Assembly (NCBI RefSeq): GCF_004614185.1
Contig: NZ_SPVF01000253.1
Coordinates: forward strand, 1 to 64,000
Origin: Zemynaea arenosa
Lineage (GTDB): Bacteria; Pseudomonadota; Gammaproteobacteria; Burkholderiales; Burkholderiaceae_D
DNA: 64,000 nucleotides
Direction: 5' to 3'
Position numbers and translations under genes: made by a program. The notes under the pieces are model-generated. The model had not been told where the DNA came from, made no database searches, and worked only from the letters and a program-made list of their open reading frames with translations. This document shows positions 55,762 to 62,657 of the stretch, piece by piece. Every line of letters begins with the position of its first letter. Within the stretch, counting starts at the first letter, position 1.

Positions 55762-56750
55762 TCGAGCAGGAAGTCGCTGAACGGCCGCACGGTCTCGGGC
55801 AGGTAGCCGGGCGGCAGGTCGAACAGGGCCCAGTAATAGCGCTGCACGCCCTGGCAGATGTTGGCGCCCTGGCAGTAGCGCAGCCAGTCGTCGCCGACGT
55901 CGTCCGAGTACATGCCGTCGTCGCCATGGAAGAAGGGGACGATCTTGCGCGCCTCCAGCGCCGCCACCAGCGAGGGCGGGGCCTTCGAGTCGCGCGCCAC
56001 CTCGATGTGCGCGCGCATGCTGGCATCGGTCTCCACCACCAGCAAGCGCGCCACGCCGTTGGCGTCGTACATCAGCAGGCCGGAAGGGTTGGGGTACAGG
56101 TAGTGCTCCACGATGCCGAGCGGCCCCGAAACCTCGCGCGCCAGGTGCGTGAACGCCGGGTCGTACACGAAGCCGAAGCCGTTCAGCACCAGCACGTCGC
56201 GCAGCGAATCGGACTGCTCGGCGAAGTAGCGCGCCTGCAGCTGGCGCACTTCCACTTCCAGCCGCTCCAGCGCGTCGTCGTCGCTCTTCTTGATGTAGCG
56301 GTCGATCAGGCCGCGGTTGAACGCGTCCACTGCGATTTTCTCGTCGGCCGCGCCGGTGAACAGGATCTTCTTGCAGGCCAGATGCGAGATCGCCTTGCAG
56401 AATTCGATGCCGTTCATTTGCGGCATGGAGTAGTCCACCACCACCACCGAGGGCGTCATGAAGCGCTCCGGCCGGAAGCTCACGCGGTAGATCTCGTTGA
56501 TGTCGACCGCGATCCCGCACTGCTCCAGCGGACGCGCGCTGGTGTCGAAGGTGGGCACGATCTGCGTGGCGGGCCAGTGCGCGGTCTGCGCGTGGCGCCG
56601 CAGCCACTCCAGCGCCGCGCGGGTGTCCGCAAAAGCGCAACAGGCGATGTTCGGGTCCAGCTGGAACGAGAGGCTGCGCAGGAAGCTGTCGCTGTCGTCG
56701 ACAAGGACGGTCAGCGTCGGATGCTGGAAGACGGGCAGGGATACGGGCAT
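55728..56750 (-). CDS. jqsR: LqsR/JqsR-type response regulator
   Basis: 340 residues. N-terminal receiver: acidic pair DDSD (18-21), phosphoacceptor Asp106 in VVVVDYSMPQMNG, then FTGAAD and the lysine in YIKKSD. Between the second and third strands about 40 extra residues occur (51-98). The C-terminal 180 residues match no DNA-binding or enzymatic domain I recognise; they include YLYPNPSGLLMYDANGVARL and a late YYWALFDLPPGY. It starts 2 bp after the kinase stop, so they are coupled. The symbol follows the Janthinobacterium naming by context. Confidence 0.85.
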   Translation of the reverse strand: MPVSLPVFQHPTLTVLVDDSDSFLRSLSFQLDPNIACCAFADTRAALEWLRRHAQTAHWPATQIVPTFDTSARPLEQCGIAVDINEIYRVSFRPERFMTPSVVVVDYSMPQMNGIEFCKAISHLACKKILFTGAADEKIAVDAFNRGLIDRYIKKSDDDALERLEVEVRQLQARYFAEQSDSLRDVLVLNGFGFVYDPAFTHLAREVSGPLGIVEHYLYPNPSGLLMYDANGVARLLVVETDASMRAHIEVARDSKAPPSLVAALEARKIVPFFHGDDGMYSDDVGDDWLRYCQGANICQGVQRYYWALFDLPPGYLPETVRPFSDFLLDQASRRVCSGG

Positions 56751-56752
56751 GA

Positions 56753-58057
56753 TCAGTCGGATCTCCTTGGTAGCGCGGCCATCCTGGCCGGCGGCGGGAA
56801 CTCGAGCACGAACATAGTATAGGCCAGCTCGCGCGAGACGCAGCGGATACTGGCCTGCCAGGCATCGAGGATGTCCTTGCACAGCGTGAGGCCGATCCCG
56901 GCGCCGCCGCTGCCGCTGGTGTAGAAACGCTTGAAGATCTTGGCCAGGTCGCGGCGCGGAATGCCGCAGCCGCTGTCGATCACCAGCAGGCGCGGGGTGG
57001 CGCGCTGGCCGTCCACCACCAGCCGCACGCGCCCCTTGCCGGCACGCTGCAGGGCCTTGAGGGCATTGCGCAGCAGGTTAAGGATTACCACCACGCCCAG
57101 CTCGCGCTGGCCCGCGAACACGAAGTCCGAGCGCACCTTGATGCTGACCGCCTCGCGCTGCGCCTGGGTCGCGAACGGGTAGCGGGACAGGGCGCTTTCC
57201 ACCAGTTCGCGCATGGACAGGTGCTCGTTGGGCTCCAGCTTGCGCTGCACCGCGGTGGCCGAGAGCAGGAACAGGTCCACGATGTGGTTCATGTGGCGCA
57301 CCTCAAACTGGATGCGCGAGAGGGCCTCGCCCAGCACTGCCATATCCACGTGGTCGCCGTCGCGCGCCAGCAGGCGGTTGGCGCCGCGCACATTGGCCTC
57401 CACCGACAGCAGCGGCGTGCGCAGCTCGTGCGACACGGTCGCCAGACCGTGCGCCATGCCGGCCAGCTTCTCCTGCGCCATCATGCGCCGCCCCAGCTTG
57501 GCGATCGAGACCACCAGCACCGTGAACAGCGCGATCGGCAGCTGTTCCAGGACGTCGGGATGGGACAGGAAGCTGTGATCGCCCGTGGCGAAGAACAGGG
57601 CCACCGCGCAGGCCGTGCCCAGCACCAGGGACACAGAGGCCATCGCGGTATCGAAGTGGAAGAGCAGGATCAGCGCCACCAGGAAAGACTGGCTCCAGAC
57701 CGCCGCGCCATGGTTCATCAGGTACATGAAGCTGAACAGGAACGGCAGCGTGTAGGTCACCGTGACGAACGCATACACGCGCTGGACCCGCTCAGGCATC
57801 CGCCGCAGACCCAGGGCGAGGCCGAGGCACAGTACGAAGCCGCCGCTGCGCAGCGCGATGCTTTCGTACTCCTGCGGGAAGATCCAGGTCCAGATGACGT
57901 AGTAGAGCGGCATGCCGATGATGCCGATCCACGCCAGCAGCACCATGCGGACGGTCTCGTGGTCGAACTCCCGTTCGTAGCGCAGCAGCCAGTGGGTGGA
58001 CGTGCTTCGGATTCGGTTCACAAGCGCTCCCAGCGCGGGCACGACAGTCGGCTGCAT
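56753..58057 (-). CDS. jqsS: LqsS/CqsS-type sensor histidine kinase
   Basis: 434 residues. About six N-terminal helices (41-188) with little periplasmic sequence (MVLLAWIGIIGMPLYYVIWT, YAFVTVTYTLPFLFSFMYLM and WSQSFLVALILLFHFDT), then His210 in ATVSHELRTPLLSVE and ATPase boxes ILNLLRNALKAL, DSGCGI and GAGIGLTLCKD. Unlike Vibrio CqsS it has no attached receiver, as in LqsS, matching the separate regulator. Presumed receptor for an alpha-hydroxyketone. Divergent from the synthase. Confidence 0.87.
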   Translation of the reverse strand: MQPTVVPALGALVNRIRSTSTHWLLRYEREFDHETVRMVLLAWIGIIGMPLYYVIWTWIFPQEYESIALRSGGFVLCLGLALGLRRMPERVQRVYAFVTVTYTLPFLFSFMYLMNHGAAVWSQSFLVALILLFHFDTAMASVSLVLGTACAVALFFATGDHSFLSHPDVLEQLPIALFTVLVVSIAKLGRRMMAQEKLAGMAHGLATVSHELRTPLLSVEANVRGANRLLARDGDHVDMAVLGEALSRIQFEVRHMNHIVDLFLLSATAVQRKLEPNEHLSMRELVESALSRYPFATQAQREAVSIKVRSDFVFAGQRELGVVVILNLLRNALKALQRAGKGRVRLVVDGQRATPRLLVIDSGCGIPRRDLAKIFKRFYTSGSGGAGIGLTLCKDILDAWQASIRCVSRELAYTMFVLEFPPPARMAALPRRSD

Positions 58058-58225
58058 TGTTGCGTACGTTCCTGATCAAATAACGAATTGACTTTTCTCA
58101 ATGTTCTTACATCGTGTCGCAGTTCCACGATGCAGTGCTTGAGGTAAATCAATCGTGCGTTTGTTTCAACCTCTTGACACAACAGTTCTGCGCACAATGG
58201 ATTTTCTTTTCCGTGGAGAACAAAC
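58058..58225. promoter_or_regulatory. Divergent control region between kinase and synthase
   Basis: 168 bp serving both genes. On the plus strand TTGACA at 58174-58179 is a perfect -35, but no good -10 is found at 15-19 bp. The synthase ribosome site is GTGGAGAAC, 8 bp before the ATG. The region is AT-richer than its neighbours. Confidence 0.45.
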
Positions 58226-59470
58226 ATGACCCAAGCTGCCGCCCGCGTCCTGCCGACGCCGTCCTCGAACCCCCTTCTGCCGGGGTTTGTCACCCAGCGC
58301 ATGGAGGAGTGGTACGAAGACCGGGTGGGACGCCTGCATGGCGGCGCGCCGCTGCACGTGTGGACCCCGGCGCGCGCCGATGCGCTGATGCTGGCAGGCA
58401 ACGACTACCTGTGCCTGGGGAATGAGCGCGCCCTGGCCCAGGCGCAGGCGGATGTGCTCGGTGGCGGTGGCGGCAGCCTGCTGATGTCCGCCGTGTTCCT
58501 CCAGCCTGGCTGTGCCCAGTTCCGCCTGGAGCGCCGCCTGGCCGACTACGTGGGCGCGGCCGATGGCATCCTGTGCCAGTCCGGCTGGACCGCCAACGTC
58601 GGGCTGATGCAGGCCCTGTCCGCGCCCGGCGTGCCGGTCTACCTCGACATGCTGGCCCATGCCTCCCTGTGGGACGGGGTGCAGAGCGCGCAGGCCGAGG
58701 CGGTCGGCTTCCTGCACAACGACGTCGACAACTTGCGGCGCCAGATCGCCCGCCACGGGCCGGGCGTGATCGTGGTGGACAGCGTATACAGCACCAACGG
58801 CAGCGTGGCGCCGCTGGCCGCGCTGGCCGATGCGGCCGAGGACACCGGCTCGATCCTGGTGGTGGACGAATCGCATTCACTGGGCACCCACGGGCCGCAG
58901 GGCGCGGGTCTGGTGGTGGAGCTGGGCCTGGAACAGCGCGTCCACTTCCGCACCGCCTCGCTGGCCAAGGCGTTCGCGGGGCGCGCCGGGTTCATCGCCT
59001 GCCCGGACAACTTCAAGAGCTATTTCCAGTCCGCGTCCCGGCCGGCCATCTTCAGTTCCTGCCTGCTGCGCCACGAGCTCGCGTGGTTCGAGGTGGCGCT
59101 GGACTTCATTCGCGCCGCCGACGACCGCCGCGCCGCGCTGGCCGCCCGCACCCGCGAAGTGCGCGGCGCCTTGACGGCGCTGGGCTACCACATCGCCGAA
59201 GGCACTGAGCAGATCATCGCCCTCGAAGCCGGCACCGAACCGGCGACGCTGGTGCTGCGCAATGCGCTGGACAAGCGCGGGATCTACGGCGCCGTGTTCT
59301 TCGCACCCGCCACCGCGCGGAACCGCGCCATGGTGCGCCTGACGCTCAACTCCAGCATGACCGACAGCGACGTAATGCGGCTAGTGGACGCTTGCGCGGA
59401 CATGCGGGACGAAGTCGGCCTGGCGCAGTGGTCGTCCACCCGCCGCCGCAGCCGCCTGGCGCTGGTATGA
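58226..59470 (+). CDS. jqsA: Alpha-hydroxyketone autoinducer synthase (CqsA/LqsA/JqsA type)
   Basis: 414 residues, PLP-dependent alpha-oxoamine-synthase family. The CqsA-like start HVWTPARADALMLAGNDYLC, then LCQSGWTANVGLMQALS, DSVYSTNGSVAPL, the cofactor aspartate in VVDESHSLGTHGPQG (Asp214, His217) and the Schiff-base lysine in TASLAKAFAGRAG (Lys248). Such enzymes make CAI-1/LAI-1-like signals from an acyl-CoA and an amino acid or SAM. The adjacent kinase and regulator settle the choice over KBL or BioF. The trHb gene starts 7 bp later. Confidence 0.92.
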   Translation: MTQAAARVLPTPSSNPLLPGFVTQRMEEWYEDRVGRLHGGAPLHVWTPARADALMLAGNDYLCLGNERALAQAQADVLGGGGGSLLMSAVFLQPGCAQFRLERRLADYVGAADGILCQSGWTANVGLMQALSAPGVPVYLDMLAHASLWDGVQSAQAEAVGFLHNDVDNLRRQIARHGPGVIVVDSVYSTNGSVAPLAALADAAEDTGSILVVDESHSLGTHGPQGAGLVVELGLEQRVHFRTASLAKAFAGRAGFIACPDNFKSYFQSASRPAIFSSCLLRHELAWFEVALDFIRAADDRRAALAARTREVRGALTALGYHIAEGTEQIIALEAGTEPATLVLRNALDKRGIYGAVFFAPATARNRAMVRLTLNSSMTDSDVMRLVDACADMRDEVGLAQWSSTRRRSRLALV

Positions 59471-59477
59471 TGGAGGG

Positions 59478-59876
59478 ATGACGGAATCCTCTGAATCGAA
59501 GACCCTGTATGAGGTCATCGGCGGCGCGGAAAAGCTGCGCGAACTGGTCGACCGCTTCTACGACCTGATGGAGCTGGAGCCCGAGTTCGCGGGCATCCAC
59601 GCGCTGCACCCCAAGCCCAACGACAGCTCGCGCGAGAAGCTGTTCATGTTCCTGTCCGGCTGGATGGGCGGTCCGGACCTGTTCATCGAGCGCTATGGGC
59701 ATCCGCGCCTGCGCGCCCGCCACCTCCCGTTCGCGATCGGCACCAGCGAACGCGATCAGTGGCTGCGCGCGATGGCGTGGGCCATGGAGGACGTCGGCAT
59801 CGACGAGGGCTTGCGCGTGCGGCTCATGGAGTCGTTCTACGGGACGGCGGACTGGATGCGGAATAAACCTGAATGA
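59478..59876 (+). CDS. Group II truncated haemoglobin
   Basis: 132 residues. Two-on-two globin: LYEVIGGAEKLRELVDRFYD, the helix FMFLSGWMGGPDLFIERYG, proximal histidine in RARHLPFAIG and the group II tryptophan in RDQWLRAMAWAM. Binds O2 or NO; the cellular role is unknown. TGGAGG overlaps the space after the jqsA stop, so translation is coupled to the synthase. Confidence 0.92.
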   Translation: MTESSESKTLYEVIGGAEKLRELVDRFYDLMELEPEFAGIHALHPKPNDSSREKLFMFLSGWMGGPDLFIERYGHPRLRARHLPFAIGTSERDQWLRAMAWAMEDVGIDEGLRVRLMESFYGTADWMRNKPE

Positions 59877-59894
59877 CCCAGGCGCCTGACTGAT

Positions 59895-61112
59895 ATGACC
59901 ACGGGCGAACTCCTGATCCTCTTCGTGGTGCTGGTGGTGGCCGCGCTGCAGGTGGCGCAGCTGCTGCGTACCCGCGTCGGCCGCACCATCGAGACCGAGC
60001 GCTTCGACCGCATTGAACGCAACCTGCAATTGAGCGCCCAGTCCACGCGGCAGGAAGTCAGCGCGGCACTGGCGCAAGCGCATGGGGCCACGATCCAGGC
60101 GCTGGAGGCGATGCGCGAATCGAATGCGCAGCGCATGCTGGAAGTGCGTCTCACCTTGGAGAACAAGCTGCGCGACCTGCAGCTTGACAACGCGGCGAAG
60201 CTGGATGAAATGCGCCGCACCGTCGACGAGAAGCTGCATGCGACGCTGGAGACGCGCCTGACCGAATCCTTCCGCCAGGTGTCCGAGCGGCTGGAAAAGG
60301 TGCACCAGGGCCTGGGCGAGATGCAGCAGCTGGCCGTCGGCGTGGGAGACCTCAAGCGCGTGCTCACCAACGTGAAGACGCGCGGCACCTGGGGCGAGGT
60401 CCAACTGGAGATGCTGCTGGAGCAGATGCTCACCGCCGACCAGTATGCGAAGAACGTGGAAACCATCTCTGGCAGTGGCGCGCGCGTGGAGTTCGCGATC
60501 AAGCTGCCGGGGGCCAGCGAGGGCGGGGCGCCCATGTGGCTGCCCATCGACGCCAAGTTCCCCAAAGAGCAGTACGAGCGCCTGCTGGAAGCGGCCGACC
60601 GCTCGGATGCCGATGGCGTGGCGCTGGCCGGGCGCGAGCTGGAACGCTCCGTGCGCGGCGAAGCCAAGACCATCTGCGAGAAGTATCTCGCGCCGCCGCA
60701 CACCACCGACTTTGCGATCCTGTTCCTGCCGACCGAAGGGCTGTATGCGGAAGTGATGCGGCGGCCGGGCCTTGCCGACGATCTGCAGCGCACCTTGCGC
60801 GTGTCGATTGCCGGGCCATCGACGCTGCTGGCGATTTTGTCCAGCCTCCAGATGGGCTTCCGCACGCTGGCGCTGGAGAAGCGCTCGTCCGAGGTGTGGC
60901 AGGTGCTGGGCGCGGTGAAGACCGAGTTCACCAAGTTCGGCGATGTCCTTGCGACCACCAAGGCAACGCTGGAAAAGGCCGCCCGCAACATCGAAAACGC
61001 GGAGACCCGCAGCCGCCAGATGGCCCGCAAGCTCAAGTCGGTGGAAGCGCTCCCCAGCGAAGCCGCGCAGCTCATGCTCGGCACCGCTCCCAGCGACGAC
61101 GACACTGAATAA
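59895..61112 (+). CDS. rmuC: DNA recombination protein RmuC
   Basis: 405 residues. N-terminal membrane helix (ELLILFVVLVVAALQVAQLL), a coiled coil to about 120, then the RmuC nuclease-like domain: GTWGEVQLEMLLEQMLT, FAIKLPGA, PIDAKFPKEQYERLLEA and FLPTEGLYAEVMRRPGL. Limits inversions at short repeats in E. coli. 18 bp after the trHb gene, likely in the same transcript. Confidence 0.94.
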   Translation: MTTGELLILFVVLVVAALQVAQLLRTRVGRTIETERFDRIERNLQLSAQSTRQEVSAALAQAHGATIQALEAMRESNAQRMLEVRLTLENKLRDLQLDNAAKLDEMRRTVDEKLHATLETRLTESFRQVSERLEKVHQGLGEMQQLAVGVGDLKRVLTNVKTRGTWGEVQLEMLLEQMLTADQYAKNVETISGSGARVEFAIKLPGASEGGAPMWLPIDAKFPKEQYERLLEAADRSDADGVALAGRELERSVRGEAKTICEKYLAPPHTTDFAILFLPTEGLYAEVMRRPGLADDLQRTLRVSIAGPSTLLAILSSLQMGFRTLALEKRSSEVWQVLGAVKTEFTKFGDVLATTKATLEKAARNIENAETRSRQMARKLKSVEALPSEAAQLMLGTAPSDDDTE

Positions 61113-61148
61113 CGCATGGGGCGGCGCGGCGGCCCTATCCTCCGGACG

Positions 61149-61184
61149 AAAAAAAACCGCTGGCTAATGCGAGCGGTCTCTTTT
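61149..61184. terminator. Bidirectional terminator between rmuC and cspA
   Basis: A8-CCGCT-loop-AGCGG-TCTCTTTT. On the minus strand it ends in eight T residues and suits cspA; on the plus strand it suits rmuC. Confidence 0.65.
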
Positions 61185-61281
61185 GCGGGGAGCGCGGGGG
61201 CCCATGCTATCTGCAGGGTGCCGCCGCGCTACCGAGGTGGCCGCCCATGCTATCTGCGTGGTGCGGCCGGAAGAAGGTCGA

Positions 61282-61491
61282 TTACAGCGGGCGGATGTTG
61301 CCGGCTTTTTCGCCCTTCGGGCTGTTCATGCGCTCGAACGAGACGCGCTGGTTTTCGGCCAGGCTCTTGAAGCCATCCGACTGGATGTCCGAGAAGTGCG
61401 CGAACAGATCGCCACCGCCCTGGTCCGGGGTGATGAAGCCGAAGCCCTTGGAGTCGTTGAACCATTTGACGATGCCGGTTTGAGTAGTCAT
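61282..61491 (-). CDS. Cold-shock protein
   Basis: 69 residues, single OB fold. RNA-binding motifs KGFGFI and LFAHFSD are present; starts [20 protein letters not shown]. Binds single-stranded RNA as a chaperone. ATG at 61491 because AAGGAAATAGAC is a good ribosome site and the family starts here. A long leader precedes it (see entry). Confidence 0.94.
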   Translation of the reverse strand: MTTQTGIVKWFNDSKGFGFITPDQGGGDLFAHFSDIQSDGFKSLAENQRVSFERMNSPKGEKAGNIRPL

Positions 61492-61658
61492 GTCTATTTC
61501 CTTTGATTGCGTTGATATGTAAGGGCTCGCGCCCTGGAGCGCACGTGCGACCAAGAGAAAGTACTAACGGGGAATCAAACGGGAATGGCTCGGGACCGAG
61601 CAAGACAGGAGAGAAACCAGCAATAACGACGTCTTGATGTAGTGCGGAGTTGAATATA
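61492..61658 (-). promoter_or_regulatory. Long 5' leader of the cold-shock gene
   Basis: A TATATT box at 61653-61658 would give a 5' UTR of about 150 nt, as in temperature-responsive cspA mRNAs. GAAAGTACTA (61557-61566) and TAGTACTTTC (61680-61689) form an inverted repeat spanning the promoter. Confidence 0.45.
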
Positions 61659-61736
61659 CAGGCTTTGGTTCAATTCGCCTAGTACTTTCAAAAAAATTTC
61701 TGCCGCCACCCCACACAGGGATGACGGCGCCTGCGG

Positions 61737-62000
61737 TCAGCGGCGGCGGAACGTGCCGCGGGCCGGAGCCGGGCCTTTCTTGTCCAGGTGCCGGAAGGTG
61801 ATGCGGCCCTTGGAGAGGTCATACGGCGACATCTCGAGCGTCACGCGGTCGCCCGCGAGAATCCGGATGTGGTGCTGGCGCATTTTGCCGGAGGTGTAGG
61901 CGACCAGCTTGTGGCCGTTTTCCAGGTCGACGCGGTAGCGCGAATCGGGCAGGACTTCCTGCACCAGTCCATTCATTTCAAGCAGTTCTTCTTTGGCCAT
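61737..62000 (-). CDS. infA: Translation initiation factor IF-1 (long form)
   Basis: 87 residues. OB fold: [40 protein letters not shown] and [14 protein letters not shown]. The C-terminal extension [14 protein letters not shown] is typical of the second infA gene of Burkholderiales (the usual IF-1 is 72 residues). GGAGG precedes the ATG. Confidence 0.95.
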   Translation of the reverse strand: MAKEELLEMNGLVQEVLPDSRYRVDLENGHKLVAYTSGKMRQHHIRILAGDRVTLEMSPYDLSKGRITFRHLDKKGPAPARGTFRRR

Positions 62001-62219
62001 GGGCCTCCATTCAGAGCGGGCGGCAGCACTCCACACGCGGTATGCTAAGGATTCGGCACGTTGCCGCGGCGGGAGCGGAGAGCGTGCGTGCTGGCGATAA
62101 GACGGGGGTTCAGGACCGCGCGAAGACCGGTGCCAGCCGGCGGCGCGGAAGAGGTGATGACGTCATTATACTCGCCCGGGCAGGACGCCGCTGGCGCGGG
62201 GCAAAAGCTGGCGGAATGA

Positions 62220-62657
62220 CTATGCTTTCATGCGCTCGGCAATGCGGTTCGACTCCTTGGCCTGTTCGCCCGGCTTGTAGGGGCGCAGCGCGAAGGCGGA
62301 CCAGGTGTCGTTCACCGAGACCAGCGTCACGTACTTCAGGTTCAGCGTGTCGATCACGTCCCAGCCGGTGTCGCGAGTGAGGTCGGTCTGGATTTTGGAC
62401 GAGCCCTTGGGGAAGCACAGCCACAGCACCGACTGCGGCGCCAGGACCGCCGCGCCGTCATGCGCCAGCGTGGCCATCTCCGCGCGGTTGCGGGCGAAGA
62501 CCTGCACGAAGTCAAATGGGCCTTTGCCTTTGGCGGCCAGGGTGGCGCCTTCCGGCAAAGGCTCCAGCTCGGCCGCGTAGCCCGCCGGCGCGTTCAGCAC
62601 CAGCGCCTTCGCGCCCGGCTTCATCTTCAGCTTTTTCGACAGTGCGCTTTGCGTCAT
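62220..62657 (-). CDS. DUF3052-like hypothetical protein
   Basis: 145 residues. Starts MTQSALSKKLKMKPGAKALV, with a central strand-rich part (FDFVQVFARNRAEMATLAH, VLWLCFPKGSSKIQTDLTRD). The pattern recalls DUF3052. No enzymatic motif. It overlaps the MoeA stop (TGATG), so it is coupled to MoeA; its role is unknown. Confidence 0.75.
   Translation of the reverse strand: MTQSALSKKLKMKPGAKALVLNAPAGYAAELEPLPEGATLAAKGKGPFDFVQVFARNRAEMATLAHDGAAVLAPQSVLWLCFPKGSSKIQTDLTRDTGWDVIDTLNLKYVTLVSVNDTWSAFALRPYKPGEQAKESNRIAERMKA

Noticed and set aside
58174-58202. Full sigma-70 promoter for the autoinducer synthase using the perfect TTGACA
   Set aside because: No acceptable -10 hexamer at 15-19 bp, so only the -35 match is recorded.
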